Assembly: GCA_964483785.1 (NCBI GenBank)
Contig: CAZACW010000019.1
Span: forward strand, 1 to 34,729
Length of the DNA: 34,729 nucleotides
Source: JABDGZ01 sp964483785
Lineage (GTDB): Bacteria; Omnitrophota; Gorgyraeia; Zapsychrales; Fredricksoniimonadaceae
Direction of reading: 5' to 3'
Numbering within the stretch: the stretch's first letter is position 1; each line of letters starts with the position of its first letter. The notes beneath the pieces are model-generated. The model had not been told where the DNA came from, did not search any database, and worked only from the letters and a program-made list of their open reading frames with translations. The position numbers and the translations under genes are program-made. Positions 1 to 8,553 of this stretch are shown piece after piece.

Positions 1-2
1 AT

Positions 3-3000
3 ATACCAGTAAATACTTTCAACAAGGTCTGGATCGTGCCTGAGAAGGCAGTGGTATATGAAAACGCTAAAGCAGGAACGGCGTATGTGGTGGAATCAAA
101 GCTTAAGGTGATGTTAGAAGAAGATTATTTATCGCAAGCCAAGCACGGGGATATTGGGGTCCTTCAAAATGGGGACTGTCCCGTTAACATTGTTTCCCAA
201 GGGACTGTCCCCATTTTGAGGGGTTCCAATATTCATATGCTGGGCTCGCAAATGATCCGTGAGATTGTCATTCCTGAATTGACGAAAGAAGTCAATACCG
301 GAGCCAATTTTGCTAAGCTAAGACAGGTGTACAACAGCCTGATTTTAGCCACCTGGTACAAGAAGAAGATCAAGGACAGCATACTGACTGCCGTATATGC
401 CAACAAAAATAAAATCCAAGGAATAACCATCACAACCCCCGGGGTTGTGGAGGTTATTTATAAGCGTTATCTGCAGGCTTTTAAGAAAGGTGTTTACAAC
501 TATATCAAGGAAGAAACCGACCCCGTCACCCAACAGCCTATTCCAAGGAAATATTTCTCCGGCGGTCTCACTTTAAAGATGGACCAAGCCATGCGGACCA
601 CCGCCGATGCCGCCATGGTGGATCAAGATAACAGTTCTGGGCGTTATGTTGAGATTGATTCCATGGGTGAGCCCACTGGTCAAAATATGAATCATAAAAT
701 TTTTTCAAAAAAACCGGCGGATGATTTATCAGCGGCCTTAACTACACTGCACGCAGCAACCCGATTAGAGGGAGACGAAGCGATGTTAGGCAAAAGAAGT
801 TTATTAGCCGCTGTGCTGGCAGGGTCCTTGGCCGGTTTTACCCTGCCGTCGGCCGCTCATGCTGAAATCATCACTGTAAACGGGGCAGGGAATGTTCATT
901 TGTTGATCAACACTCAGCATCCGAACCCATTGTTGAGGGAACGGCTTATGAATCTGCAAGAAAATCAACTTGGTGTTTATCAGACCGATGTCGTTAAAGA
1001 CGAAATTCGAAGATATCAAGATGAAGTGGCGCGGCCCGTGATGCTTTCCTTGGAAAAGTTTGACCGAGCATTTGGGGAAAAGTCCTACGTCATTGCCCTT
1101 GAGGATGATCCTGAAGGGTTGGAGAAGGACATCAAATATATAACCGGGCTTAGCACGCACAAATCAGAAATCAGAGCAAAGTTAAATGTTTCAGAGGATT
1201 ATTTAAACGGCATTATCCTTTATCTATTTGACCCGGTTCTTTACATGAAATACTGGCAAGGAGCATTAGCCCATGCCCAAATCATCGCGGCCGAAGATGC
1301 AACGCTGTTTCGACAGTCATCGGTGATTTTCAAAGGCATTGAACAAAGCAAAGCTGAAATTAGAACATTGGAAGCCTCCACGTCTTTTCCCGGTTTGAAA
1401 AAGAAGGAACCGGAAAAGAAAGATTTATCGATAGCGGATATCGAGAAGGCTTTAAGTGATTGGGACGAAGAGTTTAAGAACAGGCAGAAAAGCAGGGTAT
1501 TGTTTACGGAAGGGCAAATGAGCCAGGCCGCACGCACGGTCAATCAAGCATTTAATGAGGGGATAAGGAAGCTGTTGCGGCAATACAATGCTTTCATTAT
1601 CAATATGAATGATAGGGACGAAAAGAGCCATGAAAAGGTGTCCGCCTATCCCAAAGAAACCGTGAAATTGTTTGTCATGGGAGGTAATCATGGCCCCAAT
1701 TTAACGCGATTATTTGCAATGGATAAAGCCATGATGCCACAATCAAATCCAGCGATGAATTCATTCGAAGATGCGTTTGATCAAATGTTTAAAACCCCCA
1801 TTCAAATCGGCGGCGCTGAGTTGAAGAAATATTTAAAAGGAGATGCTTTGCAGAATGTCCTGTCCTCAGGCGGAAAATTTTATGTCCGCCGTCTTGATCC
1901 TCAGGCGGATAAGGTCTATTTACTTCAATGGCAGGAAGATGCTGCAGCCAATCCCGCCTGGCAGCAGGAGTGGGAAGCCCAAAGAAAGGCCAAGGGGGGA
2001 TTAACGGAAAATCTGCCGCGTTTTAAATACCTGGACTCCCAATCGTTTGGTTTGTTCTCAGACATCAACGGCAAGACGCATTTGGAAGGATTTATAGGGA
2101 TTGGCCAAAGGTCAAATCCGGTCCATGCCGGGGGCATGGTATTCAGTTATCCAGTCCATGTTGATCAAATGGAAGTGTATTTTCGCCACGTCGGTCGGCA
2201 AGGGCAGATTAAGGGCATTGCGGAGTTGCTTTTTGATCTCTTGATCAAGTTATGCGCCGACCCGCAGAATCACATGGACCAGGGGATCACCTTTTATCCC
2301 ATTTCAGACGGCTCGAGAGCATTCGGCGAAGGAAGAAAATTGGCCCGGGACGCTTATGGTAATTTTGTTGTGCCCAAGGACGAAATGAAATCCTATGCCG
2401 AACAAAATTTGGGAGAAGTTTTTAATCACCGTGATGCGGCGATGAATCCCTCTCAAACAAAGGGACCGATGCTCATCAATGGCCATAAGGTTGAGCTCAT
2501 CACTTTTGTAACGGCGCTCGATCGATTAAGGGTTAAGACAGATACCAGGCATCAAGATATTTGGGAAATAACAGATATGCCCGATGTCGACGGACTAAGA
2601 CCGCTGGTCCAGCTCCCATTCGAGGTCGCCGGAGATTTTATCGACGGGTCCAGATGGTTATTGATTTCAGGTACAAATGAGAAAGTGGAATACCCAGGTG
2701 ATTTGAATAAATTTTATCTGCAGGGAAGGGTCATGGTCGATTTTCATACCCATCCTCACATATACGGAGATTGGAGCCCTGAAATATCGGACCAGGTGAT
2801 CATCTTTGACCCGAAGTATCCCTCGTTGCCGGATTTGGATCATTACAGCTGGACAAATAACAGTTTTCATTTGTATGCCACCGGGGTCACATTCACTTCA
2901 CGGCCAACGTTGAATCCTTATTCGGGCCAACCGGTCTTAAATCCATTGCGTGGAATGAGGTCTGGCAACGTGTCAGAATTTCGAAATTCGTATTTAGGCT

Positions 3001-3923
3001 GGGTTGAAATAGAGGCCCGGCATGAAGGGATTGTTTTACATAATAAAGACGAATTTAACGCTTACGCCATAAAAAAATACCCGGAATTTATCCAAAGATT
3101 GGGGGTCAATCTCGCCACTTTCAATTTTTCTCAAAGGGATCAAATCAATCAATATTATCGTCATTACATGTCCAATGCGGCAGTCTCACCGTTGTCCAAG
3201 GTCCAAAGCGATAATGCCGGCGAGCGCCTGCAAGGCCTAGCCTTTGTCGATGAGCGATTAAAGGACATCTTGATCATATCCAAGGAGACTTTTTTAAAAA
3301 AACTTAAAGCACTGGGAGTCCGTGTCGAGGAATATCAGGGTTATGCCAAGTCATATGGAGACTTAATCATTGAAACATTGAAAAGTTTACCAAGCTTAAG
3401 GGAAGATCATCATAACGACTTAATATATTTTGATCGACCCGTCATGTTGGCCAATGTTCAGAGTCCGATCAAGTTTTATGATAGAATCAAAATTGAGCGG
3501 ACGGTAAGAGAGGCGGTGAGGGACTGGGTACTTTTTCGTAATTTTTATAGATTTGTCGAAAGATCATATAACGATGCCGTAGCAAAAGCTGATGGAATAC
3601 CAGCCATGCAGCAATTTGCTTCAGCCCTTGGTTATCCTGAATATGAAGCCAGAGAACTTCTTGATATCTATAATCAAACCAGAAGGCATGAAGAAGATCG
3701 ATTACAGGTCAAGGATTCGGCCCAAAACAGCAAACCAGATACCGGCGGTATTGATTTGACCAAGGTTAAGGTGGATTCCCGCGATGCCATTAAGTTCCAT
3801 ATCGATCCGGCCCAACTGGCCAGGCTCCGAAGCGCCGCCGGTTTGGTGCCGGTGATCATCGCCATCCGCCCCTTGCGCAGTATCCGTTCCTTCCTGGGCA
3901 TCCCTCAAGCCGGCCTACATTAG
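3..3923 (+). CDS. Giant Omnitrophota-type protein of unknown function, 5' end outside the window
   Basis: The frame is open from the first bases of the window (it reads IPVNTFNKVW.. before the first GTG at 36), so the true start lies upstream; about 1,306 residues are visible. I do not recognise an enzyme. Residue numbers count from GTG 36. An N-terminal part (to about 245) contains two palindromic repeats read in frame (164-219 and 426-454). A hydrophobic stretch around residues 250-277 ends in AAHA and looks like a signal peptide in mid-protein. A HTHP motif (first His about residue 904, followed by S and D) resembles a JAMM/metal-binding site, but the spacing to the Asp is two residues too long. 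The last 40 residues (GGIDLTKV..IKFHIDP..VPVIIAI) resemble a tail I associate with several large Omnitrophota proteins and are more GC-rich than the rest. Base composition is more AT-rich than the downstream glycan genes. Confidence is high for coding, low for function. Confidence 0.85.
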   Translation: MPVNTFNKVWIVPEKAVVYENAKAGTAYVVESKLKVMLEEDYLSQAKHGDIGVLQNGDCPVNIVSQGTVPILRGSNIHMLGSQMIREIVIPELTKEVNTGANFAKLRQVYNSLILATWYKKKIKDSILTAVYANKNKIQGITITTPGVVEVIYKRYLQAFKKGVYNYIKEETDPVTQQPIPRKYFSGGLTLKMDQAMRTTADAAMVDQDNSSGRYVEIDSMGEPTGQNMNHKIFSKKPADDLSAALTTLHAATRLEGDEAMLGKRSLLAAVLAGSLAGFTLPSAAHAEIITVNGAGNVHLLINTQHPNPLLRERLMNLQENQLGVYQTDVVKDEIRRYQDEVARPVMLSLEKFDRAFGEKSYVIALEDDPEGLEKDIKYITGLSTHKSEIRAKLNVSEDYLNGIILYLFDPVLYMKYWQGALAHAQIIAAEDATLFRQSSVIFKGIEQSKAEIRTLEASTSFPGLKKKEPEKKDLSIADIEKALSDWDEEFKNRQKSRVLFTEGQMSQAARTVNQAFNEGIRKLLRQYNAFIINMNDRDEKSHEKVSAYPKETVKLFVMGGNHGPNLTRLFAMDKAMMPQSNPAMNSFEDAFDQMFKTPIQIGGAELKKYLKGDALQNVLSSGGKFYVRRLDPQADKVYLLQWQEDAAANPAWQQEWEAQRKAKGGLTENLPRFKYLDSQSFGLFSDINGKTHLEGFIGIGQRSNPVHAGGMVFSYPVHVDQMEVYFRHVGRQGQIKGIAELLFDLLIKLCADPQNHMDQGITFYPISDGSRAFGEGRKLARDAYGNFVVPKDEMKSYAEQNLGEVFNHRDAAMNPSQTKGPMLINGHKVELITFVTALDRLRVKTDTRHQDIWEITDMPDVDGLRPLVQLPFEVAGDFIDGSRWLLISGTNEKVEYPGDLNKFYLQGRVMVDFHTHPHIYGDWSPEISDQVIIFDPKYPSLPDLDHYSWTNNSFHLYATGVTFTSRPTLNPYSGQPVLNPLRGMRSGNVSEFRNSYLGWVEIEARHEGIVLHNKDEFNAYAIKKYPEFIQRLGVNLATFNFSQRDQINQYYRHYMSNAAVSPLSKVQSDNAGERLQGLAFVDERLKDILIISKETFLKKLKALGVRVEEYQGYAKSYGDLIIETLKSLPSLREDHHNDLIYFDRPVMLANVQSPIKFYDRIKIERTVREAVRDWVLFRNFYRFVERSYNDAVAKADGIPAMQQFASALGYPEYEARELLDIYNQTRRHEEDRLQVKDSAQNSKPDTGGIDLTKVKVDSRDAIKFHIDPAQLARLRSAAGLVPVIIAIRPLRSIRSFLGIPQAGLH
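164..219. repeat. Inverted repeat of GGGACTGTCCC units, in frame inside the giant gene
   Basis: TCAAAATGGGGAC-T-GTCCC at 164-182 is mirrored by GGGAC-T-GTCCCCATTTTGA at 201-219; apart from the central T of each unit the arms are perfect. Each arm also contains its own small palindrome (GGGAC/GTCCC). It is read in frame as LQNGDCPVNIVSQGTVPILR. It resembles REP-like palindromes built on GGGGACAGTCCCC, but no REP-associated transposase is visible here. Confidence 0.75.
426..454. repeat. 29-bp palindrome family, coding copy
   Basis: Left arm ACCATCACAACCCC (426-439), central C (440), right arm GGGGTTGTGGAGGT (441-454). It is the same element as the intergenic copies at 10707, 15197, 30253 and 31618, with two changes in the right arm and C instead of G at the centre. 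Pairing continues outward as AATA/TATT (422-458). It lies exactly in codon phase and is translated as TITTPGVVEV without breaking the frame. Confidence 0.85.
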
Positions 3924-3960
3924 AGTATTTTAATCATATCAAAATCAATAAAAAGAGTAG

Positions 3961-3989
3961 TTGATCCCCTGCATCTGTTAAGTTAAAAT
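3961..3989 (+). promoter_or_regulatory. Sigma70-type promoter for the ROK kinase-lptD transcript
   Basis: TTGATC (3961-3966), 17-bp spacer, TAAAAT (3984-3989) in the AT-rich 129-bp gap after the giant gene. The predicted start near 3996 leaves a leader of about 57 nt containing an AAGGA ribosome-binding site (4043-4047) before ATG 4053. No terminator for the giant gene is evident in the gap. Confidence 0.55.
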
Positions 3990-4052
3990 ACAAAAGCTTT
4001 ATAAGAATTTAATATTTTTCCCCCAAAATCCCCAAAACATTTAAGGAAATTC

Positions 4053-4976
4053 ATGAAGCAGTACGTCGTTGGTGTGGATGTCGGCGGCACCAATATCAAA
4101 TTGGGTGTCGTCGGTCCTTCCGGGAATGTCCTTGTCCGAACCAGTTTCGCCACAAAGCCTTTCGCCTCTCATCGAATCAAATTAATCTCCGCCCTGGCCC
4201 GTGAAATCGAGGCCGGCATCATCACCGCCGGCCTTTCCAAGGGCCAGATCGCCGGTGTGGGCGTCGGCCTGCCCGGCCTGGTTGATTATGAAAAAGGATT
4301 TGTCCGCTTTCTGCCCAATATCCGGGGCTGGCAAGGGGTGCATTTAAAGTCCATTCTGCAAAAAAAGGTCAAACTGCCGGTGTTTGTGGACAATGATGTC
4401 AAAATGATCACCCTGGCCGAGTCCAAATTCGGCGCCGGACGCGGAGTCAGGAATTTGATCTGCCTGACGCTGGGCACCGGGGTGGGATCAGGCCTTATTT
4501 TAAACGGAGAGCTTTACCGCGGCCAAGACAATGCCGCCGGCGAGCTGGGGCATATGCCGCTCAACGAGCACGGCCCCAAATGCAATTGCGGCGGCTTTGG
4601 CTGTTTTGAGGCCTACGTGGGCAACCGGGCCTTGCTGACCCTGGCCGCCAAGGTGATGGGAAAACCCTTGGCCACGGAAGAGATGTTTGCCCTGGCCCAG
4701 AAGGGCCACAAAAAAGCCCTGCTCTTTTGGAAAACCGCGGCCGGGCATATCGGCAACGGATTGGTCGGCATCGTCAATTTGTTAAACCCCCGGCTGATCA
4801 TCATCGGCGGCGGCATTTCCAACAATGAAAAATTTTTGTTTAAGACGATCGCCTCGACCATCCGCCGCAGGGCCATGAGCCTTCAGGGCCGGGCCTTTAA
4901 GATCAAACGCGCCCAATTCAAAGATGACGCCGGAATTATCGGTGCGTATGTTTTGGTGATGAATGCGCAAAGATGA
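4053..4976 (+). CDS. ROK-family sugar kinase (glucokinase-like)
   Basis: 307 residues, the normal length for a ROK-family kinase, which phosphorylates glucose or a related hexose with ATP in the cytoplasm. Visible motifs are the N-terminal phosphate loop GVDVGGTNIK (residues 7-16), the DND catalytic segment (113-115), LGTGVGSGLI, the GELGHM segment, and the ROK zinc motif CNCGGFGCFE (Cys 177, 179, 184). The C-terminal half carries IIIGGGISNN, a nucleotide-binding segment. Start chosen at ATG 4053 with AAGGA five bases upstream. It is followed after 4 bp by lptD, so the pair is probably co-transcribed. Exact sugar specificity (glucose, N-acetylmannosamine, other) cannot be read from sequence. 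Confidence 0.9.
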   Translation: MKQYVVGVDVGGTNIKLGVVGPSGNVLVRTSFATKPFASHRIKLISALAREIEAGIITAGLSKGQIAGVGVGLPGLVDYEKGFVRFLPNIRGWQGVHLKSILQKKVKLPVFVDNDVKMITLAESKFGAGRGVRNLICLTLGTGVGSGLILNGELYRGQDNAAGELGHMPLNEHGPKCNCGGFGCFEAYVGNRALLTLAAKVMGKPLATEEMFALAQKGHKKALLFWKTAAGHIGNGLVGIVNLLNPRLIIIGGGISNNEKFLFKTIASTIRRRAMSLQGRAFKIKRAQFKDDAGIIGAYVLVMNAQR

Positions 4977-4980
4977 CCGC

Positions 4981-7179
4981 ATGAAAATTTGGATGCCGGC
5001 CGTTCTGTGGGCCCTGCTTCTTGTGATGCCCGCCCCGTCGATGGCCAGCCATCTGCCCATGCCTGATCTGAAGGGCGAATTCAAAAAAGCAAACACCAAG
5101 GGCCCGTCCCAAATCCAGCTGCAGGCCGACCAGGTCAGCGTCTCCACCCAGGACAATAAGGCCCATGCCGAGGGCAATGTCCAAATCGTGCGCCAGGACC
5201 AGGAATTGTTCTGCGACAAGCTGGAATTGGACCGGGTCGTGGAACAGGCCGTGGCCGAGGGGAATGTGTACTTAGACACCCCGAACGAGGAGGTGATGGC
5301 CCAGGGCATGACGTATAATTTCGGCAGCGGCACCGGCGAATTCCGCAATGCCAAGGTCTTTGCCGATCCCTACCAGATCGAGGGCCAGCGCATCGACAAG
5401 GTTGCCCAGGACCATATGAGCATGGATGAAGGGTATATGACCACCTGCGATTTGGACGAGCCCCATTACCGCATCGGCGCCCACCGCATGGACATCTACA
5501 TGAAGGACAAGGCCGTGGTGCACGGCATGAAGATTTATTTGGGCAAGGTCCCGGTCATGTACCTGCCTTATTTCGAGCAGGACTTGAAAAACCGCAATTT
5601 TGTGGACATCTCGCCGGGCGAGAGCAAGGATTTCGGCTTCTTCGTGCTGACCACCACGCATCTTAAGTTCGGCCCCCACGTGCAGTTGAACGTCCATGCG
5701 GATGCGCGCGAGCGCGACGGGCTGGGCGAGGGCGCTGACCTTAAATACGACACGCCCAATTTCGGCAGCGGCTTGCTTAGCGCCTATTACACGGATGAAA
5801 ACCAGATCGCCGGCCGTCACTGGTGGGAGGAATATAAAAACGGGGTCAAGGTCGGGCCCACCACCCACCATGAGCGCTACCGCGTCATCTGGCGCCACCG
5901 CTGGCAGATCGGCCCGAATACCGACGCTGTTTTGCAGTATTACAAGATCCACGATTATGACATTCTCAATAACGGGTTTTTAAAGACCTATTTCCCCAGG
6001 GACTATAATCAAAACGCCCAAAACGCCAACCTGAATACGTATTTCCTGCTGACCCATGTGATGCCCCGCGGCACCCTCACCTTTGACGTCGACACCAGCC
6101 GGGAAAACCGGCCTTTGCGCGGCATCGAACGCATCCCCGAGGTCAGGTATGTGTTTAATAATCAGCAGATCGGCAGGACGGGCTTTTACGCCAAAAGCAC
6201 CAACACCCTTTCCAATCTGTTTCAGCAAAATTATCCCAAAACAATCAACAACAAGACCCTGCGCTTTGATTCCAACGATGATATTTCCCATCCCTTTAAG
6301 CTTGGCTTCATCCAGTTTAATCCTCATGTGGGCGGGGAGGAGACCTATTACAGCCGCACCGCCGACGTCAATGACAGTGATATCATCCGGGGCGTGTTTC
6401 GGACCAGCCTGGACATGAGCACCAAATTCTACAAATTTTGGGACTATCATACGAATTTCGCGGGGCTCGACATCAACGGCCTGCGCCATGTGATCACGCC
6501 GACCATCACCTATCTCTACCAGGCCAAGCCCACCTTCCCGGCCTCGGAACTCAATCAGTTCGATTCAGGCATTGATAATGTGTACCGGATCCACCAGGTC
6601 GAACTGGGCCTGGAGAACAAACTGCAGACCAAGCGCAACGGCCAGATCGTGGATTTGGTGAGGTATCTGGTCACCACCAATTACGGCCTGCAAGGCACCA
6701 CCGGCCACCGCGGATTTAATCCGGTGGATACGGTCCTCGACTTTAATCCGACGAATTGGTTCACCCTGCACAATGAATTTGAATATGATTTCCATGCCGG
6801 CCGCTTTGACACCGAGAATTTCGACGGGGCCATCCATGGGCCGGGCTGGTCCCTGTCCTTGGGCAACCGCTATACCCATGGCCAGGGCGACCAGCTCACT
6901 TCGGAATTTGATTACGTCATCAACCCCAAATGGCGTTTCAGGATATATAATACCTTCCCGGTGACCAAGGCCACCAACGGCACCACCTCGGCCAGGGAAA
7001 ATGAATTTGTGATCACCAGAGACTTGCATGAATGGGAGATGGACATGGCCATAGACACCCTGGAGGGCAGGGGGACGACCTTCTATGTGCTCTTTCGCCT
7101 GAAAGCCTCCCCGGGGATGAAGTTAAACTTAATCGATACGACCTTCCAGGCGTCCAAGCCTGGTACGCAAAGCCAATAG
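4981..7179 (+). CDS. lptD: LPS-assembly outer-membrane protein LptD
   Basis: 732 residues. LptD forms the outer-membrane beta-barrel that inserts lipopolysaccharide into the outer leaflet with LptE. The start at ATG 4981 is preferred over ATG 4963 because it gives a clean signal peptide (MKIWMPAV..SMA, residues 1-22) and no overlap with the kinase gene. After it comes an OstA/LptA-like N-terminal domain (about residues 40-130: QADQVSV..AEGNVQI, AEGNVYLDTP). Next is the segment TTCDLDEPHYRIGA..VPVMYLPYF typical of LptD before the barrel, then a long barrel rich in alternating aromatic residues. Only two cysteines are present, both in the N-terminal part, so the C-terminal Cys pair used for disulphide maturation in E. 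coli LptD is absent. Its presence shows a diderm with LPS and fits the neighbouring glycan locus. Confidence 0.93.
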   Translation: MKIWMPAVLWALLLVMPAPSMASHLPMPDLKGEFKKANTKGPSQIQLQADQVSVSTQDNKAHAEGNVQIVRQDQELFCDKLELDRVVEQAVAEGNVYLDTPNEEVMAQGMTYNFGSGTGEFRNAKVFADPYQIEGQRIDKVAQDHMSMDEGYMTTCDLDEPHYRIGAHRMDIYMKDKAVVHGMKIYLGKVPVMYLPYFEQDLKNRNFVDISPGESKDFGFFVLTTTHLKFGPHVQLNVHADARERDGLGEGADLKYDTPNFGSGLLSAYYTDENQIAGRHWWEEYKNGVKVGPTTHHERYRVIWRHRWQIGPNTDAVLQYYKIHDYDILNNGFLKTYFPRDYNQNAQNANLNTYFLLTHVMPRGTLTFDVDTSRENRPLRGIERIPEVRYVFNNQQIGRTGFYAKSTNTLSNLFQQNYPKTINNKTLRFDSNDDISHPFKLGFIQFNPHVGGEETYYSRTADVNDSDIIRGVFRTSLDMSTKFYKFWDYHTNFAGLDINGLRHVITPTITYLYQAKPTFPASELNQFDSGIDNVYRIHQVELGLENKLQTKRNGQIVDLVRYLVTTNYGLQGTTGHRGFNPVDTVLDFNPTNWFTLHNEFEYDFHAGRFDTENFDGAIHGPGWSLSLGNRYTHGQGDQLTSEFDYVINPKWRFRIYNTFPVTKATNGTTSARENEFVITRDLHEWEMDMAIDTLEGRGTTFYVLFRLKASPGMKLNLIDTTFQASKPGTQSQ

Positions 7180-7200
7180 GCTGCAACAGCAGTCAATGTC

Positions 7201-7206
7201 AGGAGG
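7201..7206 (+). promoter_or_regulatory. Shine-Dalgarno site deciding the ugd start
   Basis: AGGAGG four bases before ATG 7211. It favours this start over the in-frame ATG at 7196, which has no such site. Confidence 0.7.
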
Positions 7207-7210
7207 CAGG

Positions 7211-8536
7211 ATGAAAATCGCCATTATCGGTTCCGGTTATGTGGGATTGGTCTCAGGGGTCTGTCTGGCCGAGATCGGCCATCACGTGATCTGTGTGGAC
7301 AACAATCTCGAAAAAATCAAAACGTTAAAGAAGGGCCGCCTGCCGATTTATGAGCCGGGGCTCCTCGAGCTCATGAAGGCCAATGTGGCCAAAAAAAGGC
7401 TCTCCTTTACCGGCTCCATCGGCGAGGCCACGCAAAAGTCCCAGGTGATTTTTTTGGCCGTGCCCACACCGTCGAAGCCCAACGGCGATGCGGACTTGAC
7501 CTATGTGGAAAACGTGGCGCGCGCCATTGCCCGGCACATGGACTCCTATAAGCTGATCGTCGAGAAATCGACCGTGCCCGCGGAAACCGGCAAGAAGATC
7601 CGGCGCACCATTCACCTGAACCTGGCGCCCAAACATAGAAAAGGCAACAAGGTCCTTTTGGATTTTGACGTGGCTTCCAACCCGGAGTTTTTGAAGGAAG
7701 GCAGCGCCGTGCATGATTTCATGAACCCGGACCGCATCGTGATCGGGGTGGAATCGAAAAAGGCCGAAGGGCTTTTGAGGGACATTTATAGGCCGCTTAA
7801 GCCGAAAATTTTGGTGACCAATATCGCCTCCGCCGAGATGATCAAGCACGCCTCCAATTCTTTTTTGGCCGCCAAGATTTCTTTCATCAATGCCGTGGCC
7901 CAGGTCTGCGACAGGGTGGGGGCCGATGTCCTGAAAGTCGCCGAGGGCATGGGATTGGACAAGCGTATCGGCCGCCAGTTTCTGGATGCCGGCGTCGGCT
8001 ACGGCGGGTCCTGTTTCCCTAAGGATGTGGATGCCTTTATCCGGGTGAGCGAACGCAGCGGCTATGACTTTACCCTGCTTAAAGAGGTGCGGCGCATCAA
8101 TGAGCAGCAAAGGCACTGGTTTGTCCATCTCATCGAGGAGAAATTATGGAACATCAAGGACAAGACCATCGGCGTCTGGGGCCTGGCGTTTAAGCCCAAC
8201 ACCGACGATATCCGCAATGCCGCGGCCCTGGAGATCATCCATTTGCTGCAGGCCGAAGGGGCCAGGGTCAGGGCCTATGACCCCAAGGCCATGGAGGCCG
8301 CCAAAAAAGCATTGCGCGGGGCCGCCTTCTGCCCCAACGCCTACGCCGTGGCCGAGGGCTGTGACTGCCTTCTGCTGTTGACCGAATGGCCGGAATTCAA
8401 GGAGATCGATTTTGTCCAGATCCGCGATGCCATGGCCCAGGCCGTCATTTTCGACGGACGCAATTTCCTCGACGGCACGCATCTGCGGGACATCGGGTTT
8501 GAATATTTTGGCACAGGACGGGGTAAATCTTTATAA
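7211..8536 (+). CDS. ugd: UDP-glucose 6-dehydrogenase
   Basis: 441 residues, normal for the UDP-glucose/GDP-mannose dehydrogenase family. It oxidises UDP-glucose to UDP-glucuronate with two NAD+. Visible: Rossmann motif IIGSGYVGLVSG at the N-terminus, STVPAETG, NPEFLKEGSAVHDFMNPDRIVIG, and the catalytic cysteine in GYGGSCFPKD (Cys 268). The C-terminal UDP-binding domain (IGVWGLAFKPNTDDIRNA) is also present. UDP rather than GDP substrate is supported by the next gene, a UDP-glucuronate decarboxylase, which would consume the product. First gene of the surface-glycan locus. Confidence 0.93.
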   Translation: MKIAIIGSGYVGLVSGVCLAEIGHHVICVDNNLEKIKTLKKGRLPIYEPGLLELMKANVAKKRLSFTGSIGEATQKSQVIFLAVPTPSKPNGDADLTYVENVARAIARHMDSYKLIVEKSTVPAETGKKIRRTIHLNLAPKHRKGNKVLLDFDVASNPEFLKEGSAVHDFMNPDRIVIGVESKKAEGLLRDIYRPLKPKILVTNIASAEMIKHASNSFLAAKISFINAVAQVCDRVGADVLKVAEGMGLDKRIGRQFLDAGVGYGGSCFPKDVDAFIRVSERSGYDFTLLKEVRRINEQQRHWFVHLIEEKLWNIKDKTIGVWGLAFKPNTDDIRNAAALEIIHLLQAEGARVRAYDPKAMEAAKKALRGAAFCPNAYAVAEGCDCLLLLTEWPEFKEIDFVQIRDAMAQAVIFDGRNFLDGTHLRDIGFEYFGTGRGKSL

Positions 8537-8537
8537 A
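8508..8537 (+). promoter_or_regulatory. Possible internal promoter before the UXS gene
   Basis: TTGGCA (8508-8513), 18-bp spacer, TATAAA (8532-8537), at the extreme 3' end of ugd. Predicted start near 8544 leaves about 10 nt before ATG 8554. The match is reasonable but not tested against background. Confidence 0.35.
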
Positions 8538-8553
8538 TAGAAAGGGCTGTTGT

